Origin: Polyangiaceae bacterium
GTDB lineage: Bacteria; Myxococcota_A; Polyangia; Polyangiales; Polyangiaceae
DNA: 8,993 nucleotides
Assembly: GCA_025934595.1 (NCBI GenBank)
Contig: JAICXU010000080.1
Span: 1-8,993 of the forward strand
Direction of reading: 5' to 3'
This document shows, piece by piece, positions 1 to 6,492 of this stretch. The notes under the pieces were generated by a model that saw nothing but the letters and a program-made list of their open reading frames with translations, was not told the DNA's origin and searched no databases. The number at the start of each line of letters is the position of its first letter. Position 1 is the stretch's first letter. The position numbers were made by a program, and so were the translations under genes.

Positions 1-1
1 C

Positions 2-163
2 GAGTTCGTGGCGCTCGCCGAGCGTTTGAAGCAAAAATACGGGAAAAAAGTGGACTTTGCGGGTTGGCTCGCGAAAAAGGAGCTGAAGGAAATCATCGGG
101 CTCAACGTGGGAGATTTGGTGGAGCTCATCGTCCAATGTCTCTCGAAACCCGAAACGGAGTAG
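2..163 (+). CDS. Acyl carrier protein, C-terminal part (5' end outside window)
   Basis: The frame is open from base 2 to a TAG at 161-163 and gives 53 residues. The stretch runs FVALAERLKQKYGKKVDF, then a WLAKKELKEIIGL segment, then NVGDLVELI. This matches the second half of a stand-alone acyl carrier protein: end of helix II with a short acidic/basic loop, helix III, and the closing VGDLVxxI helix IV. The DSL serine that carries phosphopantetheine would lie upstream of base 1 and cannot be checked. ACPs hold growing acyl or polyketide chains as thioesters in the cytoplasm. The next gene starts inside this one (28-nt overlap), so the ACP is probably made together with the two hydrolases and may deliver their substrate. 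The family call rests on pattern only. A fused ACP domain at the end of a larger protein is also possible because the N-terminus is missing. Confidence 0.72.
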   Translation, partial: EFVALAERLKQKYGKKVDFAGWLAKKELKEIIGLNVGDLVELIVQCLSKPETE

Positions 164-924
164 CGCTCCACGTCCAGAGGCTGGGCGAAAGCGGATCGCC
201 GGTCATCATGCTGCACGGCCTGTTCGTCGGCAGCATGGCCAGTTGGTATTTCACCGCCGCCCCCGCCCTCGCGGAGAAACATCGCGTCGTCCTTTACGAT
301 CTCCGCGGTCACGGAAAGAGCGAGCGAGCAGAAAGCGGCTATGACGTCGCGACGATGGCGGAAGATCTTCGCGCGGTCGCGGCGGATTTCGACGGGCCCG
401 TCAGCGTCGTGGGACACAGCTACGGCGCCGTCATCGCGCTCACGTTCGCGCTTCGTCACCCCGAGCGCGTGCGCGATCTCGTCCTCGTCGACGCGCCGCT
501 GCCTCCATCCAAGCTCGCGGAGCTCGAGTCGTTCGTTCGCAAATCGCCCGAACAGATGATCGCAGCGTTGCCTCCGGAGCTCGCCGGTCCGCTGGCGAAG
601 CCCGGACGACAAGCTCGAAAGCTCGCCGAAACGCTGCATTTCATGGCGAAACACACCTCGCTCATCGGCGACGTGCGCCGCGCGGAAGACATTCCGGACG
701 AAGCTCTCGCGACGCTCGCGTGCCCCACGCTCTGCATTTACGGAACGAAGTCGAGCTGCTTGCCGGTCGGCGAGCGGATCGCGAAGGTCGCTCCGAGCGC
801 CACGCTCGCGACGATCGCCGGTGGTCATTTTTTGCCTCTCGAAGCGCCCGCCGATCTGACGCGCGCCATCGTGCGCTTCGTGGATCGCGGCGCCGGTCGC
901 GAAGACGAGGCACGCCATGGGTGA
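136..924 (+). CDS. Alpha/beta hydrolase, copy 1 (catalytic acid position altered)
   Basis: The product is a 262-residue alpha/beta hydrolase, normal length for a cytoplasmic single-domain member, with no signal peptide. Visible landmarks are the oxyanion segment HGLFVG (27-32), the YDLRGHGKS loop (54-62), the nucleophile elbow GHSYG with Ser95, and the GGHF histidine His231. The usual acid position after strand 7 reads GTKSSCLP. Aligned to the next gene, Ser207 replaces its Asp211. Asp119 after strand 6 (LVLVDA) is present and could serve as acid, as in some family members. I chose the ATG at 136 because upstream in-frame starts would give a low-complexity extension inside the ACP gene, and a GGAG lies 11 nt before this ATG. 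It overlaps the ACP by 28 nt and the next gene by 8 nt. It probably releases, transfers or proofreads an ACP-bound acyl chain. The substrate is unknown. Confidence 0.9.
   Translation: MSLETRNGVALHVQRLGESGSPVIMLHGLFVGSMASWYFTAAPALAEKHRVVLYDLRGHGKSERAESGYDVATMAEDLRAVAADFDGPVSVVGHSYGAVIALTFALRHPERVRDLVLVDAPLPPSKLAELESFVRKSPEQMIAALPPELAGPLAKPGRQARKLAETLHFMAKHTSLIGDVRRAEDIPDEALATLACPTLCIYGTKSSCLPVGERIAKVAPSATLATIAGGHFLPLEAPADLTRAIVRFVDRGAGREDEARHG
295..314 (+). repeat. 20-nt direct repeat, copy A (hydrolase 1)
   Basis: TACGATCTCCGCGGTCACGG occurs here and identically at 1079-1098 in the paralogous second hydrolase gene. It encodes YDLRGHG with the same codons in both. It fits tandem gene duplication or local gene conversion, though shared codon bias contributes. 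Confidence 0.7.
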
Positions 925-1708
925 GATCGTCTCGCGCGGCGCGAAGCTGCACTTCCAAAAGCTCGGCGATGGCGATCGCGACACGGTCGTGTTCGTGCAC
1001 GGCCTCGTCATGGACAACCTCGCGAGCTTTTATTTCTCCGTCGCGAACGCGGCGTCGCAAAAATTCGACGTGCTGCTCTACGATCTCCGCGGTCACGGCC
1101 GGAGCCAGCGCATGCCCGACGGCTACACGGTGGCCGGCATGGTCGAGGATCTCCTCGCGATCATCCGAGAAAATGGCTCGAAATCGGTTCACTTGGTGGG
1201 CAACAGCTTCGGTGGCGTCGTTGCCGTCGCGTTCGCGCTCGCGCATCCGACGCTCGTGAAGAGCATCGTGCTCATCGACGCGCATCTCGGCGACTCCGGC
1301 TTCGCCGATCAAATGGCAGACACGCTCTCGCTCGAGGGCGACGCGCGCGACAGGAAGATCGCCGAGGGTTTTCAGCACTGGCTCGGTCGCCACAGCGAGC
1401 GAAAACGGAATCGACTGGCCGAGCATGCTCAAGATCTCGTGACGAACACGACGCTCGTCGCCGACATGCGCGCGACTCCTCCACTGGACGAGAGCGATCT
1501 CCGAAAGATCGAGGCCCCCATTCTCGCTCTTTACGGAGAAGGATCGGATTTGCGCGAGCGGAGCGCGCTTCTCTTGAAGGCCGCGCCGCACGCCACCGTG
1601 AAGATCTTCGAAGGCTGCTCGCACGCGATCCTCTGGGAGGCGACGGCGCGACTGCGTGAGGAAATGGCTATTTTTCTCGAGCAGAACAGCGATCGAGGAG
1701 ATCGATGA
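917..1708 (+). CDS. Alpha/beta hydrolase, copy 2 (complete triad)
   Basis: The product is 263 residues and clearly paralogous to the preceding gene product. Both share the HGL...AS.YF segment, YDLRGHG.S, a GY.VA.M.EDL helix, a nucleophile elbow and an IVLIDA/LVLVDA strand 6. Here the elbow is GNSFGG with Ser97, the acid is Asp211 in YGEGSDL, and the base is His236 in GCSH, so a full Ser-Asp-His triad is visible. Asp121 after strand 6 is also kept. There is no signal peptide, so it should act in the cytoplasm. The ATG at 917 sits in an ATGGGTGA overlap with the previous stop (8 nt). The stop overlaps the next start as ATGA. Likely reaction: thioester or ester hydrolysis, or acyl transfer, on the cluster's intermediate. 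Sequence alone does not separate esterase, thioesterase and acyltransferase. Confidence 0.92.
   Translation: MGEIVSRGAKLHFQKLGDGDRDTVVFVHGLVMDNLASFYFSVANAASQKFDVLLYDLRGHGRSQRMPDGYTVAGMVEDLLAIIRENGSKSVHLVGNSFGGVVAVAFALAHPTLVKSIVLIDAHLGDSGFADQMADTLSLEGDARDRKIAEGFQHWLGRHSERKRNRLAEHAQDLVTNTTLVADMRATPPLDESDLRKIEAPILALYGEGSDLRERSALLLKAAPHATVKIFEGCSHAILWEATARLREEMAIFLEQNSDRGDR
1079..1098 (+). repeat. 20-nt direct repeat, copy B (hydrolase 2)
   Basis: This is the second exact copy of the 20-nt stretch at 295-314, at the matching place in the paralogous gene. The surrounding sequence of the two genes has clearly diverged. Confidence 0.7.
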
Positions 1709-2859
1709 CGCGCCGATTTCTCTTCGTCGTCCCGCCGCTGACGGGACACGTGAATCCGACCGTCGCGGTGGGATCGCTCTTGCGCGATCGCGGTCACGAC
1801 GTGGCTTGGGTCGGTCATCCGCGCCGCGTGCGTCCTCTCCTGCCGGCGGATGCGAAGCTCCTCGAGCTCGACGACGGCGTGTCGGACGAGGTCTGGCGCC
1901 CCGTGCTCGATCGCGCAAAATCGGTGCGCGGTCTCGCGAGCTTCGAGTTTTTGTGGGAAGAGGTGCTCGTTCCCCTCGCGCGAGGCATGCGGCCGGGCGT
2001 CGAAAGAGCGATCGAAGGCTTCGCGCCCGATCTGGTCGTCGTCGATCATCAAGCGTTCGGCGGCGCGCTCGCATGCCGGCGAAAAAATGCGCGCTGGGCG
2101 ACCCTGTGCACCACGTCCGCGAGCATCGTCGATCCCTTTCCGGATCTACCGAAGGTGAACGCGTGGGTCGAGAGCAAGATCGCGATGCTCGTGCGGGAAG
2201 CGGAGCTCGAGAACGTCGCCCATGCGGATCTCTCGCCGGAGCTCGTGATCGTCTTCTCGACGCGCGCGCTCGTGGGCGACGTCGCGTTTCCGGATCGCTT
2301 CGCGTTCGTCGGCCCCGCGCTCGGAAGGCCGGAAAACATGCCGTTTCCGTGGGATTCGCTGCGCGACGGCAAACGCATCCTGGTGTCGCTCGGCACGGTC
2401 AGCAGCGAGGTCGGCGCATCGTTCTTCGACACGGTGATGCGCGCATTCGAAGGAACCGATCTTCAAGTCGTGCTCGTCGCGCCCGCTGATCTCGCGAAAA
2501 ATCCGCCGCCCAATTTCATCGTGCAGAGCCGCGTTCCGCAGCTCGCGCTCCTCCCGAAAGTGCACGCGGTCGTATGCCACGCCGGACACAACACGGTGTG
2601 CGAGTCGCTCGCGCATGGCCTGCCGCTCGTCGTCGCCCCCATTCGTGACGACCAACCCGTCATTGCGAATCAAGTCGTGAGCGCCGGCGCCGGTCTCCGC
2701 GTGAAATACGGGAGGCTCTCGCCCGCCCTTCTTCGCGACAGCGTGATGCGCGTGATGAACGAGCCGTCTTTTCGCGAGGCGGCCGAACGCATCGCGCGAT
2801 CGTTCGAAGAAGCCGGAGGCGCGCGGGCGGCGGCAGATCGTCTGGAGGCGCTCGCGTGA
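1705..2859 (+). CDS. GT1-family (MGT/UGT-like) glycosyltransferase
   Basis: The product is 384 residues, typical for bacterial GT-B glycosyltransferases of family GT1 (macrolide, zeaxanthin and UDP-glucosyl transferase types). The N-terminal Rossmann half begins FLFVVPPLTGHVNPTVAVG. His15 in GHVNP sits where GT1 enzymes carry the catalytic base, and the following L.RGHDVAWVG strand is typical. The C-terminal half starts near residue 224 (RILVSLGTVSS) and carries the donor-binding signature at about 287-330: CHAGHNTVCESLAHGLPLVV then DDQPVIANQV, with His292, Asn296, Glu300 and Asp316-Gln317. It should move a sugar from an NDP-sugar to a hydroxyl or carboxyl of a small lipophilic acceptor in the cytoplasm. 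It starts at an ATGA junction and ends at a GTGA junction, so it is translationally coupled on both sides. The donor sugar cannot be read from the sequence, and no sugar-modifying genes are in view. Confidence 0.93.
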   Translation: MTRRFLFVVPPLTGHVNPTVAVGSLLRDRGHDVAWVGHPRRVRPLLPADAKLLELDDGVSDEVWRPVLDRAKSVRGLASFEFLWEEVLVPLARGMRPGVERAIEGFAPDLVVVDHQAFGGALACRRKNARWATLCTTSASIVDPFPDLPKVNAWVESKIAMLVREAELENVAHADLSPELVIVFSTRALVGDVAFPDRFAFVGPALGRPENMPFPWDSLRDGKRILVSLGTVSSEVGASFFDTVMRAFEGTDLQVVLVAPADLAKNPPPNFIVQSRVPQLALLPKVHAVVCHAGHNTVCESLAHGLPLVVAPIRDDQPVIANQVVSAGAGLRVKYGRLSPALLRDSVMRVMNEPSFREAAERIARSFEEAGGARAAADRLEALA

Positions 2860-4664
2860 ACGCCGGCCCCATTCTCGGAACGCTCCTCGCGATCCTCTGG
2901 ACGCTCGACGGCCTGCGGCTGCGATGTCGCGCGTCCGCGCTCGCGAAGATTCCGTCGAGCGGCGAAGCGGCCGATCCGGATCATCATTTCGTCGTCCGGA
3001 GAGGCATCATCGTCGACGACGCCACGCGGCGCTCCGCATCGTCATTTGCCCGTAAAAATGGCCTCCGCGCGCTCGATCTCGTTTCGCCGTCGCTGCCGTC
3101 GTGGCGCGCGCTCCTGCTGTTGCAGTCCGTCGACGTTTCGAAGCTCCGAACGAATCGCCTCGCCGCCGGACGATCGGCGGGCGACGCGATGCTCGTCGAC
3201 GCGAAGCTCTGGGATCTCCTCACGCCGGAGGAGCGTGCCCCGCAAACGCTCGTCGACATGACGCGCGTGGCGCGCAAGGCGAAGCTACATGCCTGCACGG
3301 AAACCGATCTCGCCGTCGCGCCAGGATTGAAATCCGTAGCCGCCGAACCGGGCGCCCGTCCCGCCCTCATCGAATACGTGTTCGGAGAATTTTCGTTCGG
3401 CCTCTTGCTCATGCAGCTTGGCTTGCTTGCGATCGCCATCGTGCTCTCGCCACCCGCGGGGCTCGCCGCGCTCGCGGCGATGAATCTTCAGCTCGCGATC
3501 GGAGTGCTCGGCTCGCCGCTTCTTCCGCGCGATCTCTTCGTGCACACGCTCTTTCGCGCGCTGATCGATCTCGCGATGGCGCTCGGGGCTTGGCCCGCGG
3601 CGCTCTTTCGACCGAACGCGCGCGCAGAAGAGCGACGCGCGATTTACGACGAGCTTCTCGCCGGCGGCACCTCGCGCTTCTTCGAGCCGCGCCGCGAAAC
3701 GTGCCCGATCTGCGACGGGAACGAGCTCTCGCCGAGGCTCGTCACCGTCGACCGATACGGCTTCAAACCGGGCATTTTCACGCTCGAACGATGCGCGGGC
3801 TGCGGCCACGTCTTCCAGAATCCTCGCCTCTCGATCGAAGGTCTCGATTTTTATTATCGCGATTTTTACGACGGTCTCGGCGAAGGCTTGCTCGACACGC
3901 TCTTCAGCTTCGACTCGCACAGCTACGAGATGCGCGCGAAGATCGTCGATGGCGTCGCGACTCCCGAACGGTGGCTCGACGTCGGCGCGGGGCACGGACA
4001 CTTTTGTTGCATCGCGCGTGAGCACTGGAAGAGCACCGTGTTCGACGGCCTCGACTTGAGCGAGAGCATCGACGAAGCAAAGCGCCGCGGCTGGATCGAT
4101 CGCGCCTACCGCGGATTATTTCCCGAGGTCGCCCACGCGATCGCGAGCGAGGCTCGAACGTACGACGTCGTCAGTATGAGCCACTATCTGGAGCACACGC
4201 GGGATCCTCGCGCCGAGATCGAAGCGGCTCGCACGGTGCTCGCGCCGTCGGGGCTCCTCATGATCGAGGTGCCGGATCCGGAGTCCAAAATGGGACGCGC
4301 GATGGGATCGTTCTGGGTGCCGTGGTTCCAGCCGCAGCATCAGCATCTTTTGTCGGTGCGCAATTTGTCCGAAATTTTGCGGGCAAACGCGTTCGAGCCG
4401 GTCATCGTGCATCGCGGCGCCGCACACCAGCGAAACGACCTCACGTTCTTCGTCTTCACGCTCCTCAATCGCATCGCGCGACCCGCCGATCTTCCGTGGC
4501 GAAAAACGGCGGGCCCGCTGCGCCGGCTCTGGAGACAAGTCGTGTGGTGCCCGGGCCTCCTCGCCGTTGGATTTTTCTGGGCCATCGATCAAATCATCGC
4601 CCCCTTCCTCGCGCGCGAAGGTTGGTCGAACACGTATCGCGTGCTGGCGCGGAGAACGTCGTGA
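2856..4664 (+). CDS. Membrane-anchored fusion: unknown N-terminal domain, CxxC module, SAM methyltransferase
   Basis: This 602-residue protein is about twice the length of a plain methyltransferase. Residues 5-20 form a hydrophobic N-terminal anchor. Residues 40-175 form a soluble region I do not recognise. Hydrophobic stretches follow at about 180-198, 203-220 and 230-252. A four-cysteine module has Cys283/286 (CPIC) and Cys313/316 (CAGC), then FQNPRLS, a zinc-ribbon arrangement often found before class I SAM methyltransferases. The methyltransferase domain covers about 360-540, with motif I WLDVGAGHGHF (373-383), an acidic post-I segment (Asp398/Asp400), HYLEH (443-447) and a GLLMIEVPDPE strand. 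A last hydrophobic stretch lies at 567-586. The GTG start at 2856 overlaps the previous stop as GTGA, and the stop overlaps the next GTG the same way. It probably methylates the pathway product or its sugar at the inner membrane. A degenerate GT2-like N-terminal domain is a guess only. Confidence 0.85.
   Translation: MNAGPILGTLLAILWTLDGLRLRCRASALAKIPSSGEAADPDHHFVVRRGIIVDDATRRSASSFARKNGLRALDLVSPSLPSWRALLLLQSVDVSKLRTNRLAAGRSAGDAMLVDAKLWDLLTPEERAPQTLVDMTRVARKAKLHACTETDLAVAPGLKSVAAEPGARPALIEYVFGEFSFGLLLMQLGLLAIAIVLSPPAGLAALAAMNLQLAIGVLGSPLLPRDLFVHTLFRALIDLAMALGAWPAALFRPNARAEERRAIYDELLAGGTSRFFEPRRETCPICDGNELSPRLVTVDRYGFKPGIFTLERCAGCGHVFQNPRLSIEGLDFYYRDFYDGLGEGLLDTLFSFDSHSYEMRAKIVDGVATPERWLDVGAGHGHFCCIAREHWKSTVFDGLDLSESIDEAKRRGWIDRAYRGLFPEVAHAIASEARTYDVVSMSHYLEHTRDPRAEIEAARTVLAPSGLLMIEVPDPESKMGRAMGSFWVPWFQPQHQHLLSVRNLSEILRANAFEPVIVHRGAAHQRNDLTFFVFTLLNRIARPADLPWRKTAGPLRRLWRQVVWCPGLLAVGFFWAIDQIIAPFLAREGWSNTYRVLARRTS
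4651..4663 (+). promoter_or_regulatory. Ribosome binding site and GTG start of the TcmP-like methyltransferase
   Basis: GGAG at 4651-4654 lies 6 nt before a GTG at 4661 that overlaps the preceding TGA as GTGA. In-frame starts farther upstream lie deep in the previous gene, and the later ATGs (Met6, Met9) are worse placed. This decides the start and indicates coupled translation. Confidence 0.7.
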
Positions 4665-5467
4665 GCGATCTGTCGATGACGGCGATGTACACGTCGGCGA
4701 CCTGGGCGTGGGGAAAGCTTCCGAACGCGGACTTGCTCGTGACGCCGGAGGCCGAGCGCGTCTTTCGCATGGTGAACGGCGCGCTCGGGCTCGCGCGACC
4801 GTTCACGCGTGCGCCGGCGCTCGAAAAATCCCTGCTCGAGCGACATCGCGTGCTCGACGAGCTCTTGGCCGAGAGCGGGCTCACGACCGTGATCGAGCTC
4901 GCGGCGGGCCTCTCGCAACGCGGCATCACGTTCACGGAGAATCCGCGCGTGCGTTACGTGGAGATCGATCTCGCGAACATGATCGAGGCAAAGCGAAAAA
5001 TTTTGGGAGCGACCGACCGCGGTCGCTCCGCGCTCGCGCGCGTGAACCTCGAGATGATCGAAGGCGATGCGCTTTCGATCGATCTCGACGAGGTCGCGCG
5101 CGGTGACGAGGCCGTCTTCGTCATCGCGGAAGGCCTGCTCATGTACCTCGACGAAACCGCACAAAAGAAGCTCTTTCGTGCGGTTGCCGCGCGTCTCGCA
5201 TCGCACGGCGGCACGTTCGCGTTCGACCTTCTTCCGCAATGCGAGCAACCGAAGCCGGGCGTCGTCGGGCGCGGTCTCGGCAAGGCGATGAAACTTTTCA
5301 CTCGCGGCGGCGAGTTCGTGCGCGACGCGCGAACACGACACGACATCGCGCAGAATCTCGAGGAGGCCGGTTTCGTGGGGGTCGAGCTGATCTCGCCGTG
5401 CCCCGAGCAGCTGATTTTCAAGGGTTCCGTGAAATCGACGAGCCCCGGCTCTTTTTCTGCCTCATGA
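4661..5467 (+). CDS. Leucine carboxyl methyltransferase / TcmP-like O-methyltransferase
   Basis: The product is 268 residues from the GTG at 4661. It carries the signature of the leucine carboxyl methyltransferase (PPM/LCM, TcmP) superfamily: the SAM loop VIELAAGLSQRG (77-88), an acidic strand VRYVEIDLANMIEAKR (97-112), a DAL segment (136-138), and EGLLMYL (157-163). Relatives of this type methylate carboxylates or hydroxyls of polyketides and other small molecules. TcmP, from tetracenomycin synthesis, is the usual reference. No membrane segment or signal peptide is present, so it should be cytoplasmic. It follows a second, unrelated methyltransferase domain, so two distinct methylation steps are likely in the pathway. 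It is the last gene in the chain of overlapping frames. The next annotated gene starts 37 nt later. A GC-rich inverted repeat lies inside the coding sequence and a weak hairpin plus T-run lies near its 3' end. Confidence 0.88.
   Translation: MSDLSMTAMYTSATWAWGKLPNADLLVTPEAERVFRMVNGALGLARPFTRAPALEKSLLERHRVLDELLAESGLTTVIELAAGLSQRGITFTENPRVRYVEIDLANMIEAKRKILGATDRGRSALARVNLEMIEGDALSIDLDEVARGDEAVFVIAEGLLMYLDETAQKKLFRAVAARLASHGGTFAFDLLPQCEQPKPGVVGRGLGKAMKLFTRGGEFVRDARTRHDIAQNLEEAGFVGVELISPCPEQLIFKGSVKSTSPGSFSAS
5006..5029. repeat. Intragenic inverted repeat (9-bp arms)
   Basis: GGAGCGACC at 5006-5014 is the exact reverse complement of GGTCGCTCC at 5021-5029, with a 6-nt loop GACCGC between. The bases just before it (4996-5004) are five A then four T, so a minus-strand transcript would read hairpin, C, AAAA, TTTTT. 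The repeat lies within the TcmP-like gene and encodes ordinary residues (GATDRGRS), so it may be incidental. Confidence 0.6.
5440..5456 (+). terminator. Weak hairpin plus T-run near the 3' end of the TcmP-like gene
   Basis: GAGC(CCCG)GCTC at 5440-5451 is followed directly by TTTTT at 5452-5456. The stem is only about 4 bp, too short for a confident intrinsic terminator, and it lies inside the last codons of the gene. It could be a weak attenuator separating the tailoring genes from the lipoprotein gene, or chance. Confidence 0.2.
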
Positions 5468-5494
5468 AACGGGCCCTGCGGCACCTTACCCGAC

Positions 5495-5507
5495 GAGAGG
5501 CACCTTG
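5495..5507 (+). promoter_or_regulatory. Ribosome binding site and TTG start of the lipoprotein gene
   Basis: GAGAGG at 5495-5500 stands 4 nt before the TTG at 5505. No ATG or GTG lies in frame between this TTG and the end of the signal peptide, and the frame needs this start to give a basic-hydrophobic-Cys lipoprotein leader. A TTG start with such close spacing suggests modest translation. Confidence 0.55.
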
Positions 5508-6470
5508 AAGCTCGGACTCATTGGCATCCTGGACGCGCGTCACGTTTGCGCGCTCGTCGTCGTCCCGGTCGTATTTTCATTCCTCGTCGCCGCGGGTTGC
5601 TCTTCGTCGAGCTCGGCGGGCACCGCGGATGCCGACGCGGGAAGCGGCGGAGGCTCCGACAGCGGCACGACGAACGGAGACTCGGGCAGCGTGAGCGGCG
5701 AGTCTGCCAAGGCGTGCGCCGACGCCGCAGATGCATTCTGCAACCAAGTGCAAACGTGCTCGCCGTTCGGCATGCAAGCCACGTTCGGCGACATCGCCAC
5801 GTGCAAGGCGCGTTTCGTGCTCGGCTGCGATCAAAAATTTTCGTTCCAGGGAACGAGCGCCACCGTCGCGGACACCGAGGCCTGCGCAGCCGCGCTTCCC
5901 GCCGTGTCGTGCGACGATTTCATCGCTTCGAATCTCGGTAGCGCGTGCGCTACGAAACCGGGAGCGCTCGCGAACGGCGCAGCATGCGGCGACGACGCCC
6001 AGTGCCAGAGCACGTTCTGCGCGCGCGCCCCCGATTCGGAATGCGGAACGTGCAGCGACGTGAGCACGCAAGGCGGCGCGTGCGTCAACAGCTCCTGCAG
6101 CACCGGCTTCACGTGCCCGACGGGACAATCCAAATGCCAGAAGCCGGTCGCGGGGCAGATCGACGACCCTTGCCAATCCCAAGCCGACTGCGATCTCGCC
6201 CACGGCGTCGGCTGCAACACGAACGACGACAAATGTTTGAAGCTCGAGATCAGCTCCGACGGATCCTGCGGCGCGGACTCGATCACCCCTTCGAAGTTCA
6301 CGATCTGTCCCGCCAATGGAACGTGCGATGCGCTCCTCGGCGGGAACTGTCACCCGGCCGCCGCCGACGGCGCGTCGTGCAGTACCGGAACGTCCGGTCC
6401 GTCGTGCCTCTCGCCCGCGAAATGCGTGTCGGGAAAGTGCACGCTGCCCGATCCCACCGCTTGTCACTGA
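5505..6470 (+). CDS. Secreted cysteine-rich lipoprotein, function unknown
   Basis: The product is 321 residues. The N-terminus has a long hydrophobic stretch (about 14-30, VCALVVVPVVFSFLVAAG) ending at Cys32, which reads as a lipoprotein signal (AAGC). The leader is atypical, with an extra Cys15 and an Asp-Ala-Arg-His segment before the core. Residues 33-68 are a Ser/Gly/Thr/Asp linker. The rest holds about 30 cysteines, many in spacings such as GAACGDDAQCQSTFC followed by C..C, the style of myxobacterial cell-surface lipoproteins with Dickkopf-like cysteine repeats. The even count fits disulfide pairing outside the cytoplasm. No catalytic motif is seen. It starts 37 nt after the TcmP-like gene and ends 34 nt before the ATP-grasp gene, on the same strand, so shared transcription is likely but not proven. 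Roles in adhesion, binding or envelope structure are all possible, and none is shown by the sequence. Confidence 0.82.
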   Translation: MKLGLIGILDARHVCALVVVPVVFSFLVAAGCSSSSSAGTADADAGSGGGSDSGTTNGDSGSVSGESAKACADAADAFCNQVQTCSPFGMQATFGDIATCKARFVLGCDQKFSFQGTSATVADTEACAAALPAVSCDDFIASNLGSACATKPGALANGAACGDDAQCQSTFCARAPDSECGTCSDVSTQGGACVNSSCSTGFTCPTGQSKCQKPVAGQIDDPCQSQADCDLAHGVGCNTNDDKCLKLEISSDGSCGADSITPSKFTICPANGTCDALLGGNCHPAAADGASCSTGTSGPSCLSPAKCVSGKCTLPDPTACH

Positions 6471-6492
6471 CTCGCCTCGCCTCGCGATAGCC

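Noticed and set aside
64..135. Upstream TTG start extending hydrolase 1 by 24 residues
   Set aside because: The extension is a low-complexity shadow of the ACP reading frame. The ATG at 136 begins exactly where hydrolase homology begins and has a GGAG upstream.
662..2074. Long minus-strand open frame of 470 codons
   Set aside because: It is Arg-rich and lacks motifs. It runs antisense to three well-supported genes, a typical shadow in high-GC DNA.
1656..2489. Plus-strand frame of 277 codons over the glycosyltransferase gene
   Set aside because: It has an Arg/Ala/Ser-rich composition with no domain and overlaps a clear GT1 coding frame.
136..2859. Direct assignment as rhlA/rhlB rhamnolipid genes
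   Set aside because: The gene order is reminiscent, but the glycosyltransferase N-terminus (GHVNP type) looks closer to MGT/zeaxanthin glucosyltransferases, there are two hydrolases, and an ACP gene is attached. Only the general logic is shared.
3101..4021. Plus-strand frame of 306 codons inside the fusion methyltransferase gene
   Set aside because: It is extremely Arg-rich and out of frame with the CxxC and SAM motifs, so it is a shadow.
6471..6485. Three tandem copies of CTCGC between lipoprotein and ATP-grasp genes
   Set aside because: It is too short and simple to call a regulatory repeat or binding site, and is expected by chance in such GC-rich sequence.
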